From: Aldehydirespirator sp965221215
GTDB lineage: Bacteria; Actinomycetota; Acidimicrobiia; Acidimicrobiales; Aldehydirespiratoraceae
Direction: 5' to 3'
Length of the DNA stretch: 64,000 nucleotides
Assembly: GCA_965221215.1 (NCBI GenBank)
Contig: OZ244872.1
Coordinates: 3,038,001 to 3,102,000 of the forward strand
Position 1 is the first letter of the stretch; the number at the start of each line of letters is the position of its first letter. The notes beneath the pieces are model-generated. The model was not told the DNA's origin, searched no databases, and saw nothing but the letters and a program-made list of their open reading frames with translations. Below are positions 24,197-32,924 of the stretch, piece after piece. A program made the translations under genes and the position numbers.

Positions 24197-25032
24197 GCGG
24201 CGTGCGGACCTTCGATCTGTCGGTCGTCACCCGACGCGAGCTCAACGGCGCCCTGCACGCCGCTGGCGACGACGAGCGCTTCGAGGTGCTCAATCCCCGG
24301 GGCGCCCATGCGGTGGCCTGCGGCATCACCACCGACATCGAGGTGGTGGTGCGGGGCTCGGTGGGTTACTACTGCGGGGGGATGCACCAGCGGGGCCGGG
24401 TGCTGGTCGAGGGCAACGCCAGCACCGGCCTGGCCGAGAACATCATGTCGGGGACGGTGCGCATCACCGGCAACGCCACCATGTCGGCCGCGGCTACCGG
24501 CTGCGGCGGTCTGGTGGTGGTGGGCGGCAACGCCGGCGCCCGCTGCGGCATCTCCATGAAGGGCGTCGACATCGTGGTGGGCGGCGACGCGGGCCACATG
24601 AGCGCATTCATGGCTCAGGCCGGGAACCTGGTGGTGTGCGGCGACGCGGCCGCCGATCTGGGCGACTCGATCTACGAGGCCCGCATCTTCGTGCGGGGCG
24701 ACGTGGAGTCGCTCGGAGCCGACTGCGTCGAGAAGGAGATGCGCCCCGAGCACCTCCAGACGCTGGCCCGGCTGCTGGCCGCGGCCGCTCCCACCGTCGA
24801 GGGGGCCGACCCGGCCGAGTTTCGCCGCTACGGCTCGGCTCGCCGCCTCTACAACTTCACCATCGACGATGTGGACGCCCTAGCCCGAGCGGCCCGTGAG
24901 CGCAGCGAACATGAGCGGGAAAACACGGCCCGAGCGGCCCGTGAGCGCAGCGAACATGAGCGGGAATACCCGGCCCGAGCGGCCGGTGAGCGCAGCGAAG
25001 GTGAGCGGGAAATCCACGAGGCGGCCCGCTGA
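24193..25032 (+). CDS. mgsB: N-methylglutamate synthase subunit B (GltB C-terminal-like), with repeat-derived tail
   Basis: A 279-residue right-handed beta-helix protein equal to the C-terminal domain of glutamate synthase large subunit. Stacked glycine turns are evident: VVRGSVGYYCGGMHQRGRVL, GTVRITGNATMSAAATGCGG, VVVGGNAGARCGISMKG and GRIFVRGDVESLG-like ARIFVRGDVESLG. Residues 1-230 match the usual length of about 225. Residues 231-275 are three copies of a 15-residue unit (ARAARERSEHERENT and two variants) encoded by tandem DNA repeats, then EAAR. The tail is highly charged and not part of the family. The gene overlaps mgsA (ATGA), and its stop overlaps the mgsC start (TGATG). Confidence 0.87.
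   Translation: MSGVRTFDLSVVTRRELNGALHAAGDDERFEVLNPRGAHAVACGITTDIEVVVRGSVGYYCGGMHQRGRVLVEGNASTGLAENIMSGTVRITGNATMSAAATGCGGLVVVGGNAGARCGISMKGVDIVVGGDAGHMSAFMAQAGNLVVCGDAAADLGDSIYEARIFVRGDVESLGADCVEKEMRPEHLQTLARLLAAAAPTVEGADPAEFRRYGSARRLYNFTIDDVDALARAARERSEHERENTARAARERSEHEREYPARAAGERSEGEREIHEAAR
24883..25017 (+). repeat. Three tandem 45-bp repeats within the 3' end of mgsB
   Basis: Units start at 24883, 24928 and 24973. Each begins GCCCGAGCGGCC, continues CGTGAGCGCAGCGAACATGA (third copy GGTGAGCGCAGCGAAGGTGA) and GCGGGAA, then has a variable 7-bp end. The unit is the middle module of the dispersed intergenic repeat, and its period of 15 codons keeps the frame. Confidence 0.9.
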
Positions 25033-26378
25033 TGGCCGAGCAGTCCGACGGCGGAACCTCCGGCCCCGACTTCTGGCATCTGCGGGAGTCGTACACCTTC
25101 GACCGCAACGTGATTGCCGAGATCCGCCGGGCCGCCAACACCGGCATCTACCGGATCCGGGGCTGGGGGGCCAAGCGCCGCCTGCCCACCCTCGACGACC
25201 TGGTGTTTTTGGGGGCGTCGATGTCGCGCTATCCGCTGGAGGGCTACCGGGAGGCCTGCGGCACCGACGTGGTGATCGGCGAGGACCGGGCCGAGCGGCC
25301 GGTGCACCTGAAGATCCCGGTCACCATCGCGGGGATGAGCTTCGGCTCGCTGTCGGCTCAGGCCAAAGAGGCGCTGGGGCGGGGCGCGTCGGCGGCGGGC
25401 ACGTCCACCACCACCGGCGACGGCGGGATGACCGACGAGGAGCGCCAGCACTCGGCGACGCTGGTGTACCAGTATCTGCCGTCGCGCTACGGCATGAACC
25501 CCGACCATCTGCGGGCCGCCGACGCCATCGAGGTGGTGGTGGGCCAGGGAGCCAAGCCCGGCGGCGGCGGAATGCTGCTGGGCCAGAAGATCACCGAGCG
25601 GGTGGCCGAGATGCGCACCCTGCCCGAGGGGATCGATCAGCGCTCGGCCTGCCGCCATCCCGACTGGACCGGTCCCGACGATCTGGAGATCAAGATCGGC
25701 GAGCTGCGAGAGATCACCGACTGGCAGATTCCGGTCTATGTGAAGGTGGGCGCGGCCCGCCCCTACTACGACACTGCGCTGGCGGTGAAGGCCGGCGCCG
25801 ACGCGGTGGTGGTGGACGGCATGCAGGGCGGCACAGCCGCCACTCAGGACGTGTTCATCGAGCATGTCGGCATCCCCACGGTGGCCGCTATCGGCGAGTC
25901 GGTGCGGGCCCTGCGCGAGCTCGGGGTGCATCGCCGCGAGGTGAAGCTCATCGTGGCAGGCGGCATCCGCTCGGGCGCCGACGTGGCCAAGGCGCTGGCG
26001 CTGGGGGCCGACGCGGCCTCGATCGGCACCGCCGCGCTGATCGCCATCGGCGACAACGACCCGGCCCACGAGTCCGAGTACCGGGCGCTGGGCGCCTCGG
26101 CCGGATTCTGGGAGGACTTCCAGGCCGGCAACGACCCGGCCGGGATCACCACCCAGGATCCCGAGCTGTCGGCCCGCCTCGACCCGGTGCTGGCCGGCCG
26201 CCGCCTGACCAACTACCTCCAGGTGCTCACCATCGAGACCCAGATACTGGCCCGAGCCAACGGCAAGTCCCACGTCTTGAACCTGGAGCCCGAAGACCTG
26301 GCCGCGCTCACGGTGGAGGCCGCAGCCATGGCCAAAGTCCCCCTAGCAGGCACCAACTGGACCCCCGGCACCCCCTAA
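25032..26378 (+). CDS. mgsC: N-methylglutamate synthase subunit C (FMN-binding glutamate synthase family)
   Basis: A 448-residue TIM-barrel flavoprotein homologous to the glutamate-synthase FMN domain. PVTIAGMSFGSLSAQAKEAL, AGTSTTTGDGGM, QGAKPGGGGMLLG (GGG phosphate loop), VKVGAARPYYDTALAVKAGA, VVDGMQGGTAATQDVF and IVAGGIRSGADVAKALALGA are the conserved blocks. It combines the amine released by MgsA with 2-oxoglutarate to make N-methylglutamate (or glutamate, if this is GlxD). The ATG at 25032 shares a base with the mgsB stop. It ends the mgsABC operon and is convergent with the ATPase gene 63 bp away. Confidence 0.9.
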   Translation: MAEQSDGGTSGPDFWHLRESYTFDRNVIAEIRRAANTGIYRIRGWGAKRRLPTLDDLVFLGASMSRYPLEGYREACGTDVVIGEDRAERPVHLKIPVTIAGMSFGSLSAQAKEALGRGASAAGTSTTTGDGGMTDEERQHSATLVYQYLPSRYGMNPDHLRAADAIEVVVGQGAKPGGGGMLLGQKITERVAEMRTLPEGIDQRSACRHPDWTGPDDLEIKIGELREITDWQIPVYVKVGAARPYYDTALAVKAGADAVVVDGMQGGTAATQDVFIEHVGIPTVAAIGESVRALRELGVHRREVKLIVAGGIRSGADVAKALALGADAASIGTAALIAIGDNDPAHESEYRALGASAGFWEDFQAGNDPAGITTQDPELSARLDPVLAGRRLTNYLQVLTIETQILARANGKSHVLNLEPEDLAALTVEAAAMAKVPLAGTNWTPGTP

Positions 26379-26441
26379 TCCCCGCAAACCCAGCCGAAAA
26401 CGCCCACCGCCACAGTTCGATGTGCAGTTCGGATCCCTTCC

Positions 26442-27734
26442 TCATGGGCCCAGGGCGATGATAGGCACCACCTGAACTCCGTCGGGGCGGCGATAAGCGG
26501 CACCGGTGGAGGTGACCACCACCATCGCGGCTAGGTCGTCGACCCGAGAGGGGCGTACCTTGCTGCGGAGTCGCAGCAGCGCCCTGGCGGCGGCGTCGAC
26601 AGCGTCAGGGCCGGGGCTCACCTTCACTTCAGCGGCGATCCACGCACCATCGTCGCGCTCGATGACGGCGTCCACCTCCAGACCGGTGTCGTCGCGGTAG
26701 TGGTACACCTCCCCGCGCTCCGGCTGGCTGTAGACGCGCAGGTCGCGGACGGCCAGCGACTCGAACAGCAGGCCGAGAGTGGCAGGATCGGCCAGCAGCC
26801 GGCGGGGGGACACCCGCAGCAGATGTGCTGACAGCGACGGGTCGATGAAGTGGCGTTTGGCCGCTCGACGCAGCGTCGCCCTAGAGCGCAATTGCACCGA
26901 CCAGGCCGGCTGGTCCTCGATCACGAAGACCCGCTCTAGCGCGTCGAGATAGGCGGCGACGGTGTTGCGGCCTGCTGGCCCCTCTGCGTCCGTGTCCGCG
27001 GCCAGTGTCGATGTTTTGGCCTCGGTGGCGGTGTGGCGGGCGATCGAGCGCATCAGCCTGCGGACCGCGGCAGGGTTGTGGGTGACGCCGTTGGCGGCAG
27101 GAAGTTCGAGGTGGACGATCTCGTTGAGGTAGTCGCCCGCGGCGAGGAGGGCCTGTTCGGTGTCGAGTCCCAGGCTGGCAGGCCAGCCGCCGATACAGAT
27201 AGATGCCGCGATCTCGGCCAGGCCCCGCCCGGACTGTGGCATGGCCGAGAAGGCTTCGCCGTTGAAGAGGCCCTGCATCGAGACCGAGCCGTCGGAGAGA
27301 CCGCTCTCGTGCAACGACATTGGCCGCATCAGAACCCGGGCGATGCGGCCCACCCCGGTGTGGCGGGTGATGTCGTCTTGCGGGGCAGCCGAGCCCGTCA
27401 GCAGGAATTGGCCCGGCACAGCGCGGTCGTCGCATTCCCGCCGCACCCGATTCCACAGTCCTGGAGCGTTCTGCCACTCGTCCAACAATCGTGGCGCGGC
27501 ACCGACCATCACTGCTCCGGGGTCGGCCTCGGCGAGCAGGAGGGTGGCCTCGTCGTCGAGCCGCGCCTCGCTGCGAGCGAAGCTTCGCGCCGTCCAAGTT
27601 TTGCCGCAGCCCCGGCAGCCTTCGATCAAGACAGCCCCTCGACGCTGCAATGAGCCTTCCACGATGGCATCCACGCTCCGGGGCCGGTAACCCGGCATCA
27701 CCAGCGGTCTCAGCGCTTCATGGTCACGACCCAT
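26442..27734 (-). CDS. AAA-type ATPase with DUF4143 domain
   Basis: A 430-residue protein of the AAA_14/DUF4143 class. Walker A is GCRGCGKTWT in AVLIEGCRGCGKTW. Walker B and the following DE lie in RLLDEWQNAPGLWNRVRREC, sensor region FLLTGSAAPQDD. The C-terminal half is DUF4143, with KRHFIDPSLSAHLL and a nuclease-fold-like end VYHYRDDTGLEVDAVIERDD then AWIAAEVKVS. Start MGRDHEAL (ATG at 27734); the frame extends upstream only through the tandem repeats. The function of this widespread family is not established. It is a single-gene unit, unrelated to the amine genes on either side. Confidence 0.9.
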   Translation of the reverse strand: MGRDHEALRPLVMPGYRPRSVDAIVEGSLQRRGAVLIEGCRGCGKTWTARSFARSEARLDDEATLLLAEADPGAVMVGAAPRLLDEWQNAPGLWNRVRRECDDRAVPGQFLLTGSAAPQDDITRHTGVGRIARVLMRPMSLHESGLSDGSVSMQGLFNGEAFSAMPQSGRGLAEIAASICIGGWPASLGLDTEQALLAAGDYLNEIVHLELPAANGVTHNPAAVRRLMRSIARHTATEAKTSTLAADTDAEGPAGRNTVAAYLDALERVFVIEDQPAWSVQLRSRATLRRAAKRHFIDPSLSAHLLRVSPRRLLADPATLGLLFESLAVRDLRVYSQPERGEVYHYRDDTGLEVDAVIERDDGAWIAAEVKVSPGPDAVDAAARALLRLRSKVRPSRVDDLAAMVVVTSTGAAYRRPDGVQVVPIIALGP

Positions 27735-27792
27735 AGCAGCCTGTCCTCGTCCTACGACAGGCCAACGCGGAGTGTTCCGTGAACCCGTCAAA

Positions 27793-27907
27793 GTGCGTTC
27801 TGGGAATGCTACGCAGTGCACTTTGGGAATGAAACGCAGTGCACGTTGGGAATGCTACACAGTGCACTTTGGGAATGAAGCGCAGCGCGTTTTGGGAATG
27901 TAGCGTG
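27793..27907. repeat. Five tandem 23-bp iteron-like repeats in a divergent promoter region
   Basis: Units begin at 27793, 27816, 27839, 27862 and 27885. The shared part is GTGCRYKYTGGGAATG followed by a 7-base variable end such as CTACGCA or AAACGCA. The constant spacing of about two helical turns suits cooperative protein binding. The array sits between the DUF4143 ATPase start (27734, leftward) and the first FAD/GcvT dehydrogenase (28000, rightward), so it may control either gene. Confidence 0.88.
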
Positions 27908-27999
27908 GGGTTTGCTGGCGGTGGGTTGGGGACTGGCGTAGATTGGCTCCGACTTGGGGCCGGACGGGCCGGACCTGCGAATCGACGGATGGGAGTTCA

Positions 28000-30459
28000 A
28001 TGGTCCAGGCGCCGCCCGACCGAGCGCAGATCGTGGTGGTGGGCGGCGGCATCGTCGGTTGCAGCGTGGCCTACCACCTGGCCCGGCGGGGCATCAGCGA
28101 CGTGGTCGTGCTGGAGCAGAACAAGCTCACCGGCGGCACCACCTGGCACGCGGCCGGGCTGGTGTCGCAGCTCAAGTCGACCTTCAGCCTCACCAAGCTG
28201 GCCACCTACTCGGCCCAGCTCTACGAGGCCCTGGAGGACGAGACCGGCCAGGCCACCGGCTGCCGCACCCCCGGATCGATCTCGGTGGCCGCCGACGCCG
28301 AGCGCTGGGAGGAGATCCGACGGGCCGCGGCCATGGCCGTGACCGCCGGGGTCGAGACCCGCCAGATCGACATCGACGAGCTGCGGGAGCGCTGGCCGCT
28401 GATCCGCACCGACGACATCGTGGGCGCGCTGTTCGTCCCCAAAGACGGCCACACCTCCCCGGTGGACACCACCGTGGCGCTGGCCAAGGGGGCCCGCAGC
28501 CGGGGAGTGCGCATCATCGAGGACGTCGAGGTAACCGGCCTGCGCACCCGCGGCGGTGCCGTCGCCGGGGTCGACACCGAGCAGGGCAGCATCGAGACCG
28601 AGACCGTGGTGCTGGCCACCGGCATCTGGACTCGCCAGCTCGCGGCCCAGATCGGGGTGAACGTGCCGCTGCAGGCCTGCGAGCACTTCTATGTGGTCTC
28701 CGAGCCGCTCGGGCTCGACGCCGACACCCCGGTGCTGCGCGACCCCGGCAACTACACTTACTTCAAGGAGGAGACCGGCAAGATCATGGCCGGATTCTTC
28801 GAGCCCCGGGGCAAGGTGTGGAACCTCGACGGCGTGCCCCGCGACTTCACCTTCGGCACGCTGGACGAGGACTGGGACCACATCGGGCCGATCTTCGAGC
28901 GGTCCGTGCACCGGGTTCCAGCGCTGGGCGACTGCGGCATCCAACTGTTCCTCAACGGCCCCGAGGCCTTCACCCCCGACGGGGTGTACTACCTGGGCGA
29001 GGCCCCCGAGGTGGACGGCTGCTTCGTGGCGGCCGGGTTCAACTCGGTGGGCATCCAGTCGGCGGGAGGGGTGGGCTGGGCCCTGGCCGACTGGATCGCC
29101 GACCGGCATCCGCCCATGGATCTGTCGTCGGTGGACATCCGCCGGGCGTTCGAGTTCCAGTCCGACCCCGCCTACCTGGCCGAGCGCATCCCCGAGAGCC
29201 TGGGCCTGCTGTACGCCATGCACTGGCCCTTCTACCAGTACGAGAGCGCCCGGGGCAGGCGGATGTCGCCCCTGCACGACCGCCTCGACACCGCCGGGGC
29301 CGTCTGGGGCGAGACCGCGGGCTGGGAGCGGCCCAACTGGTACGCCCGCGACGGCCAGGACCGCACCTACGTCTACAGCTACGGCAGACAGAACTGGTGG
29401 CCCAACACCGCCGAGGAGTGCCGGGCGGTGCGGGAGCGGGCCGCGCTGTTCGACCAGACCTCGTTCGCCAAGTTCACCGTGGACGGCCCCGACTCGCTCA
29501 AGGTGCTCGACGAGCTGAGCACGGCCCGCATCGACGTTCCCGTGGGCAAGGCGGTGTACACCCAGTGGTGCAACAGCCGGGGCGGCATCGAGGCCGACCT
29601 CACCGTGACCCGCCTCGGGCTGGACCGGTTCCTGGTGGTGACCGCGGCCGCGGCCCAGACCAGGGACTGGGCCCGACTGCGCCGGGCCGGCCGCGGCCAC
29701 GACGTGGAGATCGCCGACATCACCGAGCACTGGGCCATGATCGGGCTGATGGGCCCCAAGGCCCGCTTCGTGCTCGGCCCGCTCACCGACGCCTCGCTCA
29801 CCAACACCGACTTCCCGTTCGGCACCTCGCAGCGCATCGCGGTGGCCGGCATCGACGTGCTGGCCCTGCGCATGAGCTACGTGGGCGAGCTCGGCTGGGA
29901 GCTGTACCTGCCCAACGCCCACGCCACCGAGCTCTACGACGCGCTGATGAAGGCGGGCGAGCCCCACGGCCTGGCCCTGGCCGGCTACCACGCCATGAAC
30001 ACCCTGCGGCTCGAGTCGGGATACCGGCACTGGGGCCACGACATCACCGACGAGGACACCCCGATTGAGGCCGGGTTGGGGTTCACCGTCGGCTGGGACA
30101 AGCCCAACCCCTGGAACGGCCGGGCCGCGCTGGAGCACCAGCGGGAGCGGCCCCGCAACAAGCGCCTCATCCAGTTCCGCCTCGAGCACCCCGAGCTGCT
30201 CTGCTACCACGACGACCCGATTCTGCGCAACGGCGAGCCGGTGGGCAGCACCACCTCGTCGATGTGGAGCTACACCGAGGACCGCTGCCTGGCCATGGGC
30301 TACCTGCGCCGCCCCGGCGACGAGGGCGTGGTCCAGGACTGGCTGGACACAGGCGCCTTCGAGATCAACATCGGCGGCGAGCTAGTGGTGGCCACCCCGT
30401 CGATCCGCAGCTTCTACGATCCCCGAAACCAAAGAGTCCGCCTGGAGGACGCCCCATGA
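28000..30459 (+). CDS. FAD-dependent dehydrogenase with GcvT domain (dimethylglycine/sarcosine dehydrogenase-like)
   Basis: An 819-residue two-part enzyme. The N-terminal DAO-type FAD domain starts IVVVGGGIVGCSVAYHLARR and has TTWHAAGLVSQ, whose His is the covalent FAD attachment site in dimethylglycine and sarcosine dehydrogenases. From about residue 430 comes the GcvT-like folate-binding part: LHDRLDTAGAVWGETAGWER, MSYVGELGWELYLP and LRLESGYRHWGHDIT. It should oxidise an N-methyl group and pass the one-carbon unit to tetrahydrofolate. ATG at 28000 with GGGAG seven bases upstream. It is the first gene of a four-gene run (ATGA overlaps) with a second paralogue and MttB. The exact substrate is unknown; N-methylglutamate, dimethylglycine or sarcosine are candidates. 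Confidence 0.88.
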   Translation: MVQAPPDRAQIVVVGGGIVGCSVAYHLARRGISDVVVLEQNKLTGGTTWHAAGLVSQLKSTFSLTKLATYSAQLYEALEDETGQATGCRTPGSISVAADAERWEEIRRAAAMAVTAGVETRQIDIDELRERWPLIRTDDIVGALFVPKDGHTSPVDTTVALAKGARSRGVRIIEDVEVTGLRTRGGAVAGVDTEQGSIETETVVLATGIWTRQLAAQIGVNVPLQACEHFYVVSEPLGLDADTPVLRDPGNYTYFKEETGKIMAGFFEPRGKVWNLDGVPRDFTFGTLDEDWDHIGPIFERSVHRVPALGDCGIQLFLNGPEAFTPDGVYYLGEAPEVDGCFVAAGFNSVGIQSAGGVGWALADWIADRHPPMDLSSVDIRRAFEFQSDPAYLAERIPESLGLLYAMHWPFYQYESARGRRMSPLHDRLDTAGAVWGETAGWERPNWYARDGQDRTYVYSYGRQNWWPNTAEECRAVRERAALFDQTSFAKFTVDGPDSLKVLDELSTARIDVPVGKAVYTQWCNSRGGIEADLTVTRLGLDRFLVVTAAAAQTRDWARLRRAGRGHDVEIADITEHWAMIGLMGPKARFVLGPLTDASLTNTDFPFGTSQRIAVAGIDVLALRMSYVGELGWELYLPNAHATELYDALMKAGEPHGLALAGYHAMNTLRLESGYRHWGHDITDEDTPIEAGLGFTVGWDKPNPWNGRAALEHQRERPRNKRLIQFRLEHPELLCYHDDPILRNGEPVGSTTSSMWSYTEDRCLAMGYLRRPGDEGVVQDWLDTGAFEINIGGELVVATPSIRSFYDPRNQRVRLEDAP

Positions 30460-32924
30460 CAACGCAACAGGCGCGGTGTGTGATCATTGGCGGCGGGGCC
30501 ATGGGGGTGGGGCTGCTGTACTACCTGGCCCATGAGGGATGGACCGACACCATCCTGCTGGAGAAGGGCGAGCTCACCTCGGGATCGACCTGGCATGCGG
30601 CCGGGCTGATCCCCAACTTCATCGGCGACCTCAACATGGCCAAGGTCCATGAGGAGGCGGTGGCCCTCTACCCCCGCCTCGAGGAGGAGACCGGTCTGTC
30701 GGCGGGCTGGCACGGCTGCGGCGCCATCCGGCTGGCCCGCACCGACGACGAGGTCGACTGGCACCGCTACGTGCACGCCATGCTCACCCAGATCGGCGTC
30801 GAGTCGCACCTGATCGGCCCCGCCGAGATCCGCGAGCGCCATCCTCTGCTGGAGGACCTCAGCGACGTCAAGGTCGGGTTCTACACCCCCAACGACGGCT
30901 GGACCGACCCGTCGGGCTGCACCAACGCCATGGCGCGGGGCGCCCGCAACCTCGGCTGCGAGATACGCCGCCACACGCTGGTGACCGACATGAGCCGCCT
31001 GCCCGACGGGCGCTGGGAGATCACCGCCGTCCCCGGCGGCATGGGCGGCGCCGGCACCGACGACAGCTACCGGATCGTGTGCGAGCACGTCGTCAACGCG
31101 GCCGGCCACTACGCCCCCCAGCTCGGGGCCATGGTCGGGCTAGACGTGCCCATCGTCTCGGTGATCCACCAGTACCTGGTCACCGAGCCCCTGCAGGCCA
31201 TGATCGACCTCGGCTTCGAGCCTCCCGTGACCCGCGACCCCCGGTCTTCGTGCTACTACCGCCGGGAGATCGACGGGCTGCTGGTCGGCCCCTACGAAAT
31301 GTCGGGCTCCAGGGTTTACGGGACCGACGGCATCGACTGGGCCCACGACTTCCACCTCACCGGCGAGAACGTCGACGTGCTCGAGGAGTGTCTCGAATAC
31401 ACCGCCATGCGCATCGGTGCCTTCGCCACCGCCGGCATCAAGCAGATCGTGTCGGGGCCGATCACCCACACCCCCGACTCCGGCTATCTGATGGGCCCCG
31501 CGCCGGGGCTGCGCAACTACTGGCACTGCAACGGCGCCTCCATCGGCATCACCCAGGGTCCGGGCGCCGGCAAGTACCTGGCCCAGTGGATGGTCCACGG
31601 CCAGACCGAGATCAACGTGCGGGGCATGGACCCCCGCCGCTTCGGCGACCACACCGGCCCCCGCTCGAGCTTCGCCATCGCCAAGGCCTGCGACGAGTAC
31701 CACGAGATGTACCAGGTGCGCCTGCCCGGCGAGTACCGGGCCGCGGGCCGGCCCCAGAAGACGACCCCCATCCACGACCGCCTCGACCGGCTGGGCGCCC
31801 AGTGGCAGGAGGTGTACGGCTGGGAGCGGCCCCAGTACTACGCGCCCGACGGTGCCGGCGAGCGGCACTCGTTCCGCCGCTCCAACGCCTTCGACCCGGT
31901 GGCGGCCGAGGTGCAGGGGGTGCGCCGGCGGGTCGGGATCGCCGACATCTCCGCCTTCGCCTCCTTCGAGGTGACCGGCGCCGACGCGGCCGCCTTGCTC
32001 GACCGGCTGTCGGCCAACCGGCTGCCGGCTCGAGACGGCGGCATCCGGCTGACCCACATGCTCACCGACCTCGGCGGCATCGAGTGCGAGATGACCATCG
32101 CCCGCCTGGCGGCCGACCGCTTCTATGCGACCTCGGCCATCATGGGCCAGAGCCACGACCTCGACTGGCTGCAACAGCACATCGAGCCGGGGGCCGACGT
32201 CAAGGTGGCCGACGTGACCGACTCCACCGGCCTGCTGGCGGTGACCGGCCCCCGGGCCCGCGACGTGCTGGCGACGCTCACCGACGCCGACCTCGCCAAT
32301 GAGGCCTTCAGGTGGCTGACCGCGGCCGAGATCGCCGTGGCCGGGGTGCCGTGTGTGGCGATGCGGGTGTCGTATGTGGGGGAGCTGGGCTGGGAGCTGC
32401 ACTGCGACATGGACCGCCTGGCCGAGCTGTACGACGCGGTGGTCGCCGCGGGCGAGCCCCACGGGATGGTTCACTTCGGCAGCTACGCCATGAACGTGAT
32501 GCGCATCGAGAAGGGCTACAAGGCCTGGGGCTCGGAGCTCACCACCGAGATCACCCCCATCGAGGCCCGCCTGGAACGCTTCATCGACCTGAGCCGGCCC
32601 TTCATCGGCCGCGACGCTGCTGTGGCCCGGCGCGACCAGCCCGAGCCGCTGTCGATGGTGCTGGTGTACTGCGAGGTGGACGCCACCGACAACGATGTGC
32701 GGGGCAACGAGCCCGCCTTCGATGCCGACGGCAACGTCATGGGCATCGCCACCAGCGGCGCCTGGGGCCACACCGTGGGCCGCAGCCTGGCCTTCGTGTA
32801 CGTGGCGCCGGCCTTCGAGGCGCCCGGCTCCACCTTCGAGCTCGACCTGCTGGGCGAGCGCAGGACCGCCACCGTGCTGGCCGAGCCGGCCTACGACCCG
32901 GCCAACACCGCCCCCCGATCATGA
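30456..32924 (+). CDS. FAD-dependent dehydrogenase with GcvT domain, second paralogue
   Basis: An 822-residue relative of the preceding gene. CVIIGGGAMGVGLLYYLAHE is the dinucleotide fold and GSTWHAAGLIPNF holds the expected covalent-FAD His. The folate-binding half contains IHDRLDRLGAQWQEVYGWER, MRVSYVGELGWELHCDMDRL and MRIEKGYKAWGSELTTEITP. The ATG overlaps the previous stop and has GGAGG eleven bases upstream, so both are translated together, perhaps as partners acting on successive demethylations. The two proteins differ widely outside the motifs, so they are unlikely to be redundant copies. Stop overlaps the MttB start (ATGA). Confidence 0.88.
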   Translation: MTTQQARCVIIGGGAMGVGLLYYLAHEGWTDTILLEKGELTSGSTWHAAGLIPNFIGDLNMAKVHEEAVALYPRLEEETGLSAGWHGCGAIRLARTDDEVDWHRYVHAMLTQIGVESHLIGPAEIRERHPLLEDLSDVKVGFYTPNDGWTDPSGCTNAMARGARNLGCEIRRHTLVTDMSRLPDGRWEITAVPGGMGGAGTDDSYRIVCEHVVNAAGHYAPQLGAMVGLDVPIVSVIHQYLVTEPLQAMIDLGFEPPVTRDPRSSCYYRREIDGLLVGPYEMSGSRVYGTDGIDWAHDFHLTGENVDVLEECLEYTAMRIGAFATAGIKQIVSGPITHTPDSGYLMGPAPGLRNYWHCNGASIGITQGPGAGKYLAQWMVHGQTEINVRGMDPRRFGDHTGPRSSFAIAKACDEYHEMYQVRLPGEYRAAGRPQKTTPIHDRLDRLGAQWQEVYGWERPQYYAPDGAGERHSFRRSNAFDPVAAEVQGVRRRVGIADISAFASFEVTGADAAALLDRLSANRLPARDGGIRLTHMLTDLGGIECEMTIARLAADRFYATSAIMGQSHDLDWLQQHIEPGADVKVADVTDSTGLLAVTGPRARDVLATLTDADLANEAFRWLTAAEIAVAGVPCVAMRVSYVGELGWELHCDMDRLAELYDAVVAAGEPHGMVHFGSYAMNVMRIEKGYKAWGSELTTEITPIEARLERFIDLSRPFIGRDAAVARRDQPEPLSMVLVYCEVDATDNDVRGNEPAFDADGNVMGIATSGAWGHTVGRSLAFVYVAPAFEAPGSTFELDLLGERRTATVLAEPAYDPANTAPRS

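Noticed and set aside
27793..27907. CRISPR array
   Set aside because: The repeats are contiguous 23-bp tandem units with no unique 25-40-bp spacers and no cas genes nearby.
27997..30210. Long minus-strand open frame of over 700 codons opposite the dehydrogenase
   Set aside because: It is a shadow of the GC-rich coding strand; its composition is low-complexity and it has no family motif.
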